From Propionibacteriaceae bacterium (lineage in GTDB: Bacteria > Actinomycetota > Actinomycetes > Propionibacteriales > Propionibacteriaceae): a DNA stretch of 56,319 nucleotides. Positions 42,306-50,089 of this stretch are shown piece by piece; positions within the stretch are counted from its first letter, which is position 1; each line of letters begins with the position of its first letter. The notes beneath the pieces are model-generated. The model did not search any database and was not told the DNA's origin. It saw only the letters and a list, made by a program, of their open reading frames with translations. A program made the translations under genes and the position numbers. The DNA lies in contig JAFKJK010000027.1 in the NCBI GenBank assembly GCA_017306015.1, positions 1-56,319 of the forward strand, read 5' to 3'.

Positions 42306-44816
42306 TCAGCCGTCGAGCCGGGCGAAGTCGAGGGTGCGCACCACGAGCTCTCCGGCCTCGTCGCACTCGTCCAGATCCACGCGGGCGGTGATCGACCAGT
42401 CGTGGTTGCCGTCCGGATCGTCGATGATCTGGCGGACGTCCCAGACCCGGCCCTGCTCGGTGATCACCAGCAGGGCGGGGCCACGGGCGTCCGCGTCGGC
42501 GGGCAGCACGTCGTGCTCGTCCCAGTAGTCGGCCAGGGAGTCGTCCCAGCGCATCCGGGTCATCGGGCCGCCCGGCTCGAGGGCGGCGAGCCCATCTACG
42601 TCGTCGGACGCGGCCAGTTCCACCCGTCGGAACATCGCGTTGCGCACCAGCACCCGGAAGGCGCGGACGTTGCTGGTCACCGTCTGCGGCGGGCGGACCT
42701 CGGCATCGAGCCCGGACCCCGACGACAGCCCGGAGAGGGACTCCCACTCGTCCAGCAGCGACGAGTCGGTGATCCGGGTGACCTCGCCGAGCCACTCGAC
42801 CAGGTCCTCCAACTCCTCCGTGCGCAGGCTCTCCGGCACGGTCTGCCGCAGCGCCCGGTACGCGTCGGAGAGGTAGCGAAGCAACAGTCCCTCACTGCGT
42901 TGCAGCTTGTAGAAGCCGACATACTCGCCGAAGGTCATCGCGCGCTCATACAGGTCGCGGACAACCGACTTGGGGCTCACCGGTGTCTCGGCGAGCCACG
43001 GGTGCGCGACCAGCTCACTGGCATGGACGTGCTCCAGCAGGTCGGCAAGGGGCCGGGGCCAGGTGACCTCGTCGAGCAGTTCCTTGCGTTCCTCGTAGTC
43101 GTAGCCGTCCGCCTTCAGCTCGGCGACGGCTTCGCCGCGAGCCCGGAACTGCTGCGCGAGGAGGATCACCATCGGGTCCTCCAGGGTGGACTCGATCACG
43201 CTGACCACGTCGAGGGCGTAGCCGGGGTCCTCGGGGTCGAGTCCGGCCATCGCGGCCAGTGCGAAGGCGCTCAGCGGCTGGTTGAGCGCGAAGTTGTGCT
43301 GCAGGTCGACGGCCAGCGCGTAGCGGCGTCCGCCCGGCGTCGGCTCGTCCAGCCGCACCACCACGCCGGCCCGGATCAGCGAGCGTCCCATGGCGGCGGC
43401 GCGGCGGAGCAGCCGTTGACGGACGGGACGCTCGGACGTGCACGAGTCGATCAGCGCGGCCAGCGCCGTCCCGGTGTCCTGGTCGCGCTGCAGCAGGTTC
43501 AGCAGCATCGCGTGGGTCACCCGCATCCGGGCGTGCAGCGGCTCGGGCTCGGAGTCGATGAGCTTGGTGAAGGTGGCCTCGGAGAAGTTCACGAAGCCCT
43601 CCGGCGGCTTCTTCCGCCGCACGCTGCGCAGCTTCTTCTCGTCGCCGGCGAACTTGGCGAGGATCCGGAGGTTCTCCACTTCGTGCTCGGGTGCCTGGGC
43701 GACCACGTAGCCGACGGTGTCGAAGCCCGGGCGTCCGGCGCGTCCGGCGATCTGGTGGAACTCGCGGCTGCGCAGGACGCGGGTGCGTCGTCCGTCGAAC
43801 TTGGTGAGCGAGCCGAACAGCACCGTCCGGATCGGGACGTTGATGCCGACGCCGAGGGTGTCGGTGCCGCAGATGACGGTGAGCAGCCCACGCTGCGCGA
43901 GGGTCTCGACGAGTCGGCGGTAGCGAGGCAGCATCCCCGCGTGGTGGACGGCGATGCCGGCATGCAGCAGCGTCGACAGGGTCTTGCCGAAGCCGCCGGA
44001 GAAGTGGAAGCCGCGCAGGGCGTCCACCAACTCGGAGCGGTGGCTGCGGTCGACGATGCCCGAACTGAGCAGGGACTGGGCTCGATCGACGGCGCTGCCC
44101 TGGGTCGAGTGGACGACGTAGACGGGCGCCTGCCGCTCGTCGATCAGACCCTGGATCGTCTCGTGGATCGGCGTGGTCGCCCAGGAGTACACCAGCGGCA
44201 CGGGACGGACGGCGCCGCCGATGATGGTCGTGGGGCGTCCGGTGCGCTTGTCCAGATCGGCTGCGGTGGCGGTCATGTCGCCGAGGGTTGCGGACATGAT
44301 CACGAACTGGGCCTGAGGGAGCTCCGTCAAAGGCACCTGCCAGGCCCAGCCGCGGTCGCGGTCGGCGAGGAAGTGGAACTCGTCCATGACTACCTGGTCG
44401 ACCGCGGCCGTCCGCCCCTCGCGGAGAGCGATGTTGGCCAGGATCTCCGCCGTGCAGGCGACGATGGGCGCCTCGGCGTTGACCGACGCGTCCCCGGTGA
44501 CCATACCGACGTTCGCCGCCCCGAAGACCGCGCAGAGCGCGAAGAACTTCTCGCTGACCAGGGCCTTGATCGGCGCGGTGTAGTAGCTGCGTCCTCCGGC
44601 GGCCAGCGCGGCGAAGTGGGCGGCGGTCGCGATCAGCGACTTGCCGGAGCCGGTCGGGGTGGTGACGATCACGTTCGCGCCGGTGAGGATGTCGATGATC
44701 GCCTCGTCCTGGTGCGGGTAGAGCGTGATGCCGTCCGCCGCCGCCCAGTCGACGAACGCGGAATAGAGCGCGTCCGGGTCGCTGGGGTCGGACGGGATCA
44801 GCTCGGAGAGTCTCAT
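42306..44816 (-). CDS. Ski2/Mtr4-like DEAD/DEAH-box helicase with DUF3516
   Basis: 836 aa. Superfamily 2 helicase: TTPTGSGKSLIA (motif I), TAPIKALVSEKF, VVMDEFHFLAD (motif II as DEFH), MSATLGDMTA, HHAGMLPRYRRLVE, GTDTLGVGINVPIRTVLF and HQIAGRAGRPGFD. A long helical C-terminal region corresponds to DUF3516 of actinobacterial helicases. Likely an RNA-remodelling enzyme; the substrate is unknown. It starts 75 bp from the large inverted repeat and converges with the hydrolase gene (14-bp gap). Confidence 0.93.
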   Translation of the reverse strand: MRLSELIPSDPSDPDALYSAFVDWAAADGITLYPHQDEAIIDILTGANVIVTTPTGSGKSLIATAAHFAALAAGGRSYYTAPIKALVSEKFFALCAVFGAANVGMVTGDASVNAEAPIVACTAEILANIALREGRTAAVDQVVMDEFHFLADRDRGWAWQVPLTELPQAQFVIMSATLGDMTATAADLDKRTGRPTTIIGGAVRPVPLVYSWATTPIHETIQGLIDERQAPVYVVHSTQGSAVDRAQSLLSSGIVDRSHRSELVDALRGFHFSGGFGKTLSTLLHAGIAVHHAGMLPRYRRLVETLAQRGLLTVICGTDTLGVGINVPIRTVLFGSLTKFDGRRTRVLRSREFHQIAGRAGRPGFDTVGYVVAQAPEHEVENLRILAKFAGDEKKLRSVRRKKPPEGFVNFSEATFTKLIDSEPEPLHARMRVTHAMLLNLLQRDQDTGTALAALIDSCTSERPVRQRLLRRAAAMGRSLIRAGVVVRLDEPTPGGRRYALAVDLQHNFALNQPLSAFALAAMAGLDPEDPGYALDVVSVIESTLEDPMVILLAQQFRARGEAVAELKADGYDYEERKELLDEVTWPRPLADLLEHVHASELVAHPWLAETPVSPKSVVRDLYERAMTFGEYVGFYKLQRSEGLLLRYLSDAYRALRQTVPESLRTEELEDLVEWLGEVTRITDSSLLDEWESLSGLSSGSGLDAEVRPPQTVTSNVRAFRVLVRNAMFRRVELAASDDVDGLAALEPGGPMTRMRWDDSLADYWDEHDVLPADADARGPALLVITEQGRVWDVRQIIDDPDGNHDWSITARVDLDECDEAGELVVRTLDFARLDG

Positions 44817-44890
44817 GGCTCGTTCATCGTCCCATCTCTGCTGGGCGCGCCCGAGCGGGTGTGAGCCCCGCGGGACTGGGTAGGGTCTCT

Positions 44891-44939
44891 GCTTAGCATC
44901 GCTAGAGATGCTTGGTTGGCATCTCTAGCGATGCTAAGC
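44891..44939. promoter_or_regulatory. perfect 21-bp inverted repeat / double operator
   Basis: GCTTAGCATCGCTAGAGATGC, a 7-base loop (TTGGTTG) and the exact complement. Each arm is itself nearly palindromic with AGCAT-N8-ATGCT spacing around CTAG, like two operator sites facing each other. AGCAT-N8-ATGCT with the same spacing recurs at 48934-48951. Cruciform or RNA-hairpin formation is also possible. Confidence 0.7.
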
Positions 44940-44940
44940 T
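44912..44940 (+). promoter_or_regulatory. promoter overlapping the inverted repeat
   Basis: -35 TTGGTT, 17-bp spacer, -10 TAAGCT. The right operator arm fills the spacer and -10, so a bound protein would block transcription of the small downstream gene. Confidence 0.5.
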
Positions 44941-44980
44941 GGGCATCGAGAACGACATTCTGACCCGGAAGGAGGCTGAC

Positions 44981-45112
44981 ATGGCTGCTGCGCTCGGCGC
45001 GATCAAGGGGTTTCTTCTCTTCTTCACCAATGACTGGGCTCGCCAGGAGGGCTCGCCGGAGCACATCGTGACGATCCTCGACGTCCTCGAGCCAACTCGT
45101 CCGCAGGGCTGA
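44981..45112 (+). CDS. unknown small protein, 43 aa
   Basis: ATG with an excellent RBS (GGAAGGAGG, 6-base spacing), so translation is likely. The protein starts AAALGAIKGFLLFFTNDWARQ and ends VLEPTRPQG. The first third is hydrophobic and might lie in or on the membrane. No family is recognised. The promoter with the inverted repeat lies 41 bases upstream. Confidence 0.55.
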   Translation: MAAALGAIKGFLLFFTNDWARQEGSPEHIVTILDVLEPTRPQG

Positions 45113-45144
45113 AGGCGACTGGTTCTGCCAGTAGTGTTCGGTCT

Positions 45145-45360
45145 GTGTTCTTGACGACGTCCCAGGCCGCCGACCTGGTGGGCCTCCCCAAGGAGCAGTT
45201 CCGCTCGGCGATGTCCAAGGAGCGCAAGAACGGCAAGGAGTTCCACGCCCCCAAGGAGGAGTGGGCCGACAAGCGCACCCCGTTGTGGGACGAGAAGAAG
45301 GTGCTCGCCTGGGCGAAGGCCCGCAAGAAGCGGAAGAAGCGCAAGAAGGACGCCGAATAG
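45145..45360 (+). CDS. small basic HTH protein, 71 aa
   Basis: GTG start, leaderless type: TAGTGT lies 7 bases before it. The N-terminus (FLTTSQAADLVGLPKEQFRS) looks like a MerR/excisionase-type helix-turn-helix, with the following sequence KNGKEFHAPKEEW as a possible wing. The C-terminus is a strongly basic tail (ARKKRKKRKKDAE). It probably binds DNA or RNA. It might be the regulator acting at the neighbouring inverted repeat, but this is only inferred from position. Confidence 0.6.
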   Translation: MFLTTSQAADLVGLPKEQFRSAMSKERKNGKEFHAPKEEWADKRTPLWDEKKVLAWAKARKKRKKRKKDAE

Positions 45361-45390
45361 GCCGCCGGCGTGCCCGGGACGCATCACCGC

Positions 45391-45453
45391 TGAACCGAAG
45401 TACCTGTCCCCGGTGGTTCAGTTGAACCGAAGTACCTGTCCCCGGTGGTTCAG
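45391..45453. repeat. two 32-bp palindromic repeats (REP-like, family 2)
   Basis: Two tandem copies of a unit running TGAACCGAAGTACCTG, then TCCCCGGTGGTTCAGT, with TGAACC/GGTTCA arms. A partial third copy (GGTGAACCGGGG) follows. The GTCCCC core and TGAAC...GGTTCAG ends are shared with the array at 24236-24361, so both belong to one dispersed repeat family. The remaining bases up to yraN contain only its promoter. Confidence 0.7.
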
Positions 45454-45577
45454 GATCGGTGAACCGGGGATCACTCACTGGCGCTGCCCGCCGTCGGGAC
45501 TCGTCCGGGGCTGTGGATGACGGTCTGGCTGTCCACAGGTCGGTGATTGCCTGACCCGCTCGGTCGGATGCTGCCGA

Positions 45578-45583
45578 TAGTGT
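45578..45583 (+). promoter_or_regulatory. -10 element for yraN
   Basis: TAGTGT, 9 bases before GTG 45593. The start may be leaderless there, or at GTG 45602 behind the GGAGG. Confidence 0.45.
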
Positions 45584-45592
45584 CCGCCGGAG

Positions 45593-45961
45593 GTGAGCGG
45601 CGTGGGCAGGGCGGACGTGTGGCACACCGGCGAGGATCTCGCCGCGGCGCATCTGGAGGGGCTCGGCTGGAGGGTCCTGGAGCGGAACTGGCGATGCGCG
45701 GACGGTGAGGTCGACATCATCGCCGTCCAGCCCGGCAGTCCGCCGGTCGTGGTCTTCTGCGAGGTCAAGGCGCGGCGCAGCACAGCCTTCGGCCAGCCGG
45801 TGGAGGCGATCACGGCCGTGAAGCTCGCCAAGCTGCGCCAACTCGTTCAGGTGTGGCTGCAACAGGTCGGACGACCGGTGCCCTGCGTCCGGCTGGACGC
45901 GATCGGAGTGTTGCTGCACCCGTCCGGGCCGCGGATCAACCACCTGCGGGGGATCGGCTGA
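45593..45961 (+). CDS. YraN family (UPF0102) endonuclease-like protein
   Basis: 122 aa (119 if GTG 45602 is used). Restriction-endonuclease-like fold with the acidic motif CADGEVDIIAV and CEVKARRS. The family is found next to rnhB/comM in actinobacteria; its activity is not settled. The stop overlaps the comM ATG by one base. Confidence 0.92.
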   Translation: MSGVGRADVWHTGEDLAAAHLEGLGWRVLERNWRCADGEVDIIAVQPGSPPVVVFCEVKARRSTAFGQPVEAITAVKLAKLRQLVQVWLQQVGRPVPCVRLDAIGVLLHPSGPRINHLRGIG

Positions 45962-47493
45962 TGAGGCAGGCGCGCGCACTGTCGGTTGCGCTGGTCGGGG
46001 TCGAGGGCACCGTCATCGAGGTGGAGGCGGCGATCGGCAGCGGGCTGCCGGCGACGATCATGGTCGGCCTGCCCGACGCCGCGCTCAAGGAGGCCCGGCA
46101 GCGGTGTCGTGCGGCGATGAGCGTCACCGGGGACGGCTGGCCGCTGGCGCCGGTGACCATCAACCTGTCGCCGGCGACCCTGCCGAAGGCCGGCTCGCAC
46201 TACGACCTCGCGATCGCGGCGGCGGTGGCAGCGGCCCGCGGGCGCTGCGACCCGGAGTCGCTGGTCGGCCTGGTGATGTTCGGCGAACTCAGCCTGGACG
46301 GACGCGTCCGCGGTGTCCGCGGGCTGCTGCCGGCCCTGTTGGCCGCCCGCGCCAAGCAGGTCACCCGCGCGGTCGTCCCTGCCGTCCAGCTGCGCGAGGC
46401 ATCCCTGGTGGAGGGCATGGTGGTCTACGGCGTCAGCGACTTGGCCGACCTGTTCTCGGTGCTCGCCGGCGGGCCGGGAGCGCTGCCCGGGCCACCGGCT
46501 GCAGAGCCCGGGCCGGTCGCGAGCCCACCCGACCTGGCCGACGTCGTCGGCCAGGAGGAGGCCAAGTGGGCGCTCGAGGTGGCCGCCGCGGGACGGCACC
46601 ACCTGTACCTCCACGGGCCGCCGGGCGTGGGCAAGACGCTGCTGGCGGAGCGCCTGACCACGTTGCTCCCGGATCTCGACGACGACGAGGCGCTGGAGGT
46701 CTCGGCGATCCACTCCCTGTGCGGGATCAACCTCGACGGCGGCCTCGTCCGGCGTCCTCCCTACGCCGACCCGCACCACTCGGCGTCGCTGGCCAGCCTC
46801 GTCGGGGGCGGTGCCCGGATAGCGATGCCTGGGGCGATCTCGCGGGCGCATCGTGGCGTGCTCTTCCTGGACGAGGCTCCGGAGTTCGCACCCCGGGTGA
46901 TGGAGGCGCTCCGCGTGCCGCTGGAGTCGGGGCGGATCGTCCTCAGCCGGTCGGAGTCGACGGCGGTCTACCCGGCGAGCTTCCAGCTCGTGCTGGCAGC
47001 GAACCCGTGCCCGTGCGGCCTCGCCGAGACACCCGGCTCGAACTGCCGCTGTGCCCCGATGGCGGTTCGCCGCTACGCGGCCCGGGTGTCGGGGCCGGTG
47101 CTGGACCGCATCGACATCAGTCAGCGACTCCGCCCGGTCAAGACGGCGCTGTTGAGTCGGGGGATGCTGCCCACCGAGCCCAGTGCTGCCGTCGCCGAGC
47201 GCGTCCTCGCCGCGCGGGACCGCCAGCTGCACCGCCTCGGTCGGCTCGGCTGGCGGACGAACGCCGAGCTCCCCGGACCGGTGCTGCGCAAGCAGTTGCC
47301 GGTGCCGGAAGGGGTGGAGTTGCTGACCCGGGCGATCTCGCGGGGCCAGCTGTCCGCTCGCGGAGTGGACAAGTGTCTGCGCCTGTCGTGGACGATCGCC
47401 GACCTTTCCGGCGCCGCGACGCCCCAGCTGGACCACCTGCACGCCGCGCTGGCCATGCGCGGCGGTACCGACCTGGAGAGGGGAGCGGCCTGA
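45961..47493 (+). CDS. comM: YifB/ComM Mg-chelatase-like AAA+ ATPase
   Basis: 510 aa. ComM is a hexameric helicase promoting branch migration during natural transformation. N-terminal Lon-like domain (TIMVGLPDAALKEARQR), Walker A GPPGVGKT (about residue 219), Walker B GVLFLDEAPEF, the Cys-rich loop CPCGLAETPGSNCRC and the C-terminal CLRLSWTIADLSG. Followed by dprA with overlapping stop/start, the usual pair. Confidence 0.95.
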   Translation: MRQARALSVALVGVEGTVIEVEAAIGSGLPATIMVGLPDAALKEARQRCRAAMSVTGDGWPLAPVTINLSPATLPKAGSHYDLAIAAAVAAARGRCDPESLVGLVMFGELSLDGRVRGVRGLLPALLAARAKQVTRAVVPAVQLREASLVEGMVVYGVSDLADLFSVLAGGPGALPGPPAAEPGPVASPPDLADVVGQEEAKWALEVAAAGRHHLYLHGPPGVGKTLLAERLTTLLPDLDDDEALEVSAIHSLCGINLDGGLVRRPPYADPHHSASLASLVGGGARIAMPGAISRAHRGVLFLDEAPEFAPRVMEALRVPLESGRIVLSRSESTAVYPASFQLVLAANPCPCGLAETPGSNCRCAPMAVRRYAARVSGPVLDRIDISQRLRPVKTALLSRGMLPTEPSAAVAERVLAARDRQLHRLGRLGWRTNAELPGPVLRKQLPVPEGVELLTRAISRGQLSARGVDKCLRLSWTIADLSGAATPQLDHLHAALAMRGGTDLERGAA

Positions 47494-48617
47494 TGGAGGA
47501 GAGAACCGCGCGGATGTGCCTGGCGGCCACCATCGAGCCGGGACATTCGCGCGTCGCCGAGGCCGTGGCGGAATTCGGAGCCGCCGAGGTCTGGGCAGAG
47601 CTGGTCGACGGCGACCAGGACGGTCCGCTGACCTCCCGGGCCCGGACGGTCACGCCGGCGGAACTCGTCGAGCGCACTGCCCGGGTTGGTCAGCGGTTCG
47701 TGATCCCGGGGGATGACGAGTGGCCGGCACGCCTCGCCGACCTCGCCGGCTGTGAGCCGGTCAACCAGCTCAGTGGCGAGCCACTCGGCCTGTGGGTCCG
47801 TGGTGGCGGTCATCTCGGCGAGCTGACTGCCCGGGCGATAGCCGTGGTCGGGTCGAGGGCCTCCAGCGCCTACGGCGACAGCGTCGCGTCCGAGATCTCG
47901 GCCGACCTGTCCGAAGGCGGACGCGCGGTGCTCTCCGGTGGCGCCTACGGCATCGACGCGGCAGCGCACCGGGGATGCCTGGCCGGCCGGACGGCGACGC
48001 TGGCGGTCCTCGCCTCCGGACTGGACCAGCCGTACCCGTCCGGCCACGGCCAACTGTTCGAGCGGATCGCCACGTCGGGGGTGCTGGTGAGCGAGTTGCC
48101 GCCGGGAGAGCATCCGACCCGGATGCGATTCCTGGCCCGCAACCGGCTGATCGCGGCGATGACCACCGGCACGGTGATGGTGGAGGCCGCGGCGCGATCG
48201 GGGGCCCGGAACACGGTCACGTGGGCGAACGCGCTGAGCAGGGTGGTGATGGCGGTGCCCGGTCCGGTCACCAGCGCCACCTCCGTGACTCCCCACCGGC
48301 TGATCCGCGAAGCGGAGGCCGTCCTGGTGACCAATGCCGCGGAGGTCCTCGAACTGCTGTCCCCGCTGGGACGACGGGTTCCCCGAGCGCCTACGGAGCA
48401 GCGTCCGACGGACGAACTCGCGCCCGACGAGCTTCGGTTGTTCGAGCTGGTGCCGGGACGGGGGAGCCTGTCCGCCGGCGAGCTGGCCGTACGCGCGGGC
48501 ATGTCGATGCTCGCCTGCCTGGCGGTGCTGGGGCGGCTGGGGGATGCGGGCTTCGTGGTCCAGGACGACGCCGGACGGTGGCGACTGCCGCCTCGCCAGC
48601 CGCGGGTGGCCGGATGA
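47493..48617 (+). CDS. dprA: DNA-processing protein DprA
   Basis: 374 aa. It loads RecA on incoming single-stranded DNA. Rossmann-like fold with AIAVVGSRASSAYG, VLSGGAYGIDAAAHRGCL, the FLARNRLIAAM motif and a C-terminal winged-helix domain (LSAGELAVRAGMSMLACLAVL). ATG overlaps the comM stop. With comM this is the universal DprA-ComM unit; no pilus or ComEC genes are visible in the window. Confidence 0.94.
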   Translation: MEERTARMCLAATIEPGHSRVAEAVAEFGAAEVWAELVDGDQDGPLTSRARTVTPAELVERTARVGQRFVIPGDDEWPARLADLAGCEPVNQLSGEPLGLWVRGGGHLGELTARAIAVVGSRASSAYGDSVASEISADLSEGGRAVLSGGAYGIDAAAHRGCLAGRTATLAVLASGLDQPYPSGHGQLFERIATSGVLVSELPPGEHPTRMRFLARNRLIAAMTTGTVMVEAAARSGARNTVTWANALSRVVMAVPGPVTSATSVTPHRLIREAEAVLVTNAAEVLELLSPLGRRVPRAPTEQRPTDELAPDELRLFELVPGRGSLSAGELAVRAGMSMLACLAVLGRLGDAGFVVQDDAGRWRLPPRQPRVAG

Positions 48618-48759
48618 GGTGGCTGGCGCTGTCGCCCGTTCGGGGACTTACCCGGGTGCGCCGCGCCCCTCTAGCATGCCGAGCAACAGGGGGGAGCAGC
48701 CGCAGCCCGTGCGAGCCGGAGACGGTGGGTTGCGACTGACCTGGGTCTTCCTTCGCGAC

Positions 48760-48798
48760 GCAGGGGGCGGGCGAGAGTACTTCTCGTCCGCCCCCTGC
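48760..48798 (+). terminator. terminator downstream of dprA
   Basis: GCAGGGGGCGG and its exact complement frame an inner CGAGA/TCTCG stem with one G-U pair between, 17 bp in all, loop GTACT. It is a very stable hairpin about 140 bp after the dprA stop. The 329-bp gap 48618-48946 holds this hairpin and the 40-bp repeats; I see no convincing gene in it. Confidence 0.65.
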
Positions 48799-48839
48799 GT
48801 TCTGCCGCCATCGTTCTGCCCTGCGCTCTGCCTGGCCCG

Positions 48840-48919
48840 TGCGTCCTGTCTGGCCGCCGGTCCTGGCCGCGTCCCGCCTTGCGTCCTGTCTGGTCGCCCG
48901 TCCTGGCCGCGTCCCGCCT
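48840..48919 (+). repeat. 40-bp tandem direct repeat (2 copies)
   Basis: Two adjacent 40-bp copies, beginning TGCGTCCTGTCTGG and ending GCGTCCCGCCT, differ at two positions. They end where the probable -35 region of the psuK gene begins. Confidence 0.7.
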
Positions 48920-48933
48920 TGCTAATTTCACAT

Positions 48934-48951
48934 AGCATAGATAAGAATGCT
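48934..48951. promoter_or_regulatory. operator candidate AGCAT-N8-ATGCT at the psuK start
   Basis: AGCATAGATAAGAATGCT has the same arms and spacing as each half of the inverted repeat at 44891-44939, and both loci share GCTTAGCAT. It overlaps a possible promoter (TTGCTA at 48919, 17 bp, TAAGAA) and the first start codon of psuK. Confidence 0.5.
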
Positions 48952-50089
48952 TAGCATGAGTTTGAGCCCGCAGGAGCGTGACATTCTCGCGCTGCTCCGG
49001 GCCCGGCCGACCCTGGACGCGGCCGCCCTCGCCCGGGCGCTGGGCAGCACGAAGGGGGCGGTCGCAGTGGCGCTGTCGCGGCTCACCGCCAAGGGCGAGA
49101 TCGTCGGCCGCGGCTACGTGCTGCGCGAGCGGCCCACCGCCGTGGTGTTCGGTGGCGCGAACTGGGACATCAAGGCGCGCAGCCTCGAGTCAGCCGTGGC
49201 CGGGACCTCGAACCCCGCGGTGATCGCCCGCACCCCGGGTGGGGTGGGACGCAACATCGCCGAGAACCTCGCCCGGCTCGGCCAGCAGGTGGAACTCGTC
49301 GCCGCCGTCGGAGCGGACGAAGCGGGCAGCGAACTCGTCAGCCGATCGGTCGAGGCGGGCGTGGGCACGGGTTACGTGGTGACCAGCCCCCATCCGACCG
49401 GCACCTATCTGGCCGCGCTGGACGTCGACGGCGAACTCGTGATCGGCCTGTCCGACATGGCCGCGACGGACACGCTCGAGGTGGCCGGGATCGCCCGCGC
49501 CCGGGATCTGCTCGTCCGCGCTCAGGTCGCCGTCGTGGACGGCAACCTCCCCGCAGCGGTCGTCGAGTGGGTGCTGGAGGAGGCTCGGACGGCCGGGGTC
49601 CGCGTCGTCCTCGACCCGGTCAGCGTCGCCAAGGCCGCCCGCCTGGCCCCCGTGCTCGCGGCCGGACGTCCGGTGTTCGCGGTGAAGCCGAACGTGGACG
49701 AGCTGGGTGCGCTCACCGGCCACGAGGTTGCCGACTCGCCCAGGGCGATCGTCGCCGCAGCCCGGGCCCTCCGTGACCGCGGAGTGGACACCGTGTGGGT
49801 GAGCCGCGGTGCGCGGGGGAGTCTCCTGGTCGGACCGGACGGCGTCCTGGAGACCCCCACCACTCCCGCCCACGTCGAGGACGTCACCGGCGCGGGTGAT
49901 GCGATGACCGCCGGGTTCGTGCACGGACTCCTGCGTGGCGAGCCGCTCGCCGAATGCGTCCGGTTCGGACATGCCGCCGCCGCCCTCACCGTCGCCAGCA
50001 GCCACACCGTCCGCCCCGACCTGGGCGTCGCCTTCGGGAAGGCCGTCGGTGCGTCCGTCCAAGCCCACCACGAAGGAGACCGACCATGA
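48947..50089 (+). CDS. psuK: pseudouridine kinase with N-terminal winged-helix domain
   Basis: 380 aa (377 if ATG 48956 is used; neither has an RBS). Residues 5-60 form a winged helix (QERDILALLRARPTLDAAAL, STKGAVAVALSRLTAKGEI). The rest is a PfkB-family kinase: GGVGRNIAENLARLGQ, PVFAVKPNVDELGALTG, and the catalytic DVTGAGDAMTAGF. Next to psuG it should phosphorylate pseudouridine to its 5'-phosphate. The HTH suggests autoregulation, perhaps at the AGCAT-N8-ATGCT site. It ends with ATGA overlap to psuG. Confidence 0.85.
   Translation: MLSMSLSPQERDILALLRARPTLDAAALARALGSTKGAVAVALSRLTAKGEIVGRGYVLRERPTAVVFGGANWDIKARSLESAVAGTSNPAVIARTPGGVGRNIAENLARLGQQVELVAAVGADEAGSELVSRSVEAGVGTGYVVTSPHPTGTYLAALDVDGELVIGLSDMAATDTLEVAGIARARDLLVRAQVAVVDGNLPAAVVEWVLEEARTAGVRVVLDPVSVAKAARLAPVLAAGRPVFAVKPNVDELGALTGHEVADSPRAIVAAARALRDRGVDTVWVSRGARGSLLVGPDGVLETPTTPAHVEDVTGAGDAMTAGFVHGLLRGEPLAECVRFGHAAAALTVASSHTVRPDLGVAFGKAVGASVQAHHEGDRP

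Noticed and set aside
44891..44939. CIRCE element (HrcA operator)
   Set aside because: It begins with TTAGCA like CIRCE but the arm continues TCGC rather than CTC, the loop is 7 not 9 bases, and there is no chaperone gene nearby.
48676..48954. Open frame downstream of dprA starting at an ATG after TAGCAT-like bases
   Set aside because: It runs through the terminator hairpin and the 40-bp repeats and has the composition of an unconstrained frame (Pro/Arg/Cys-rich).
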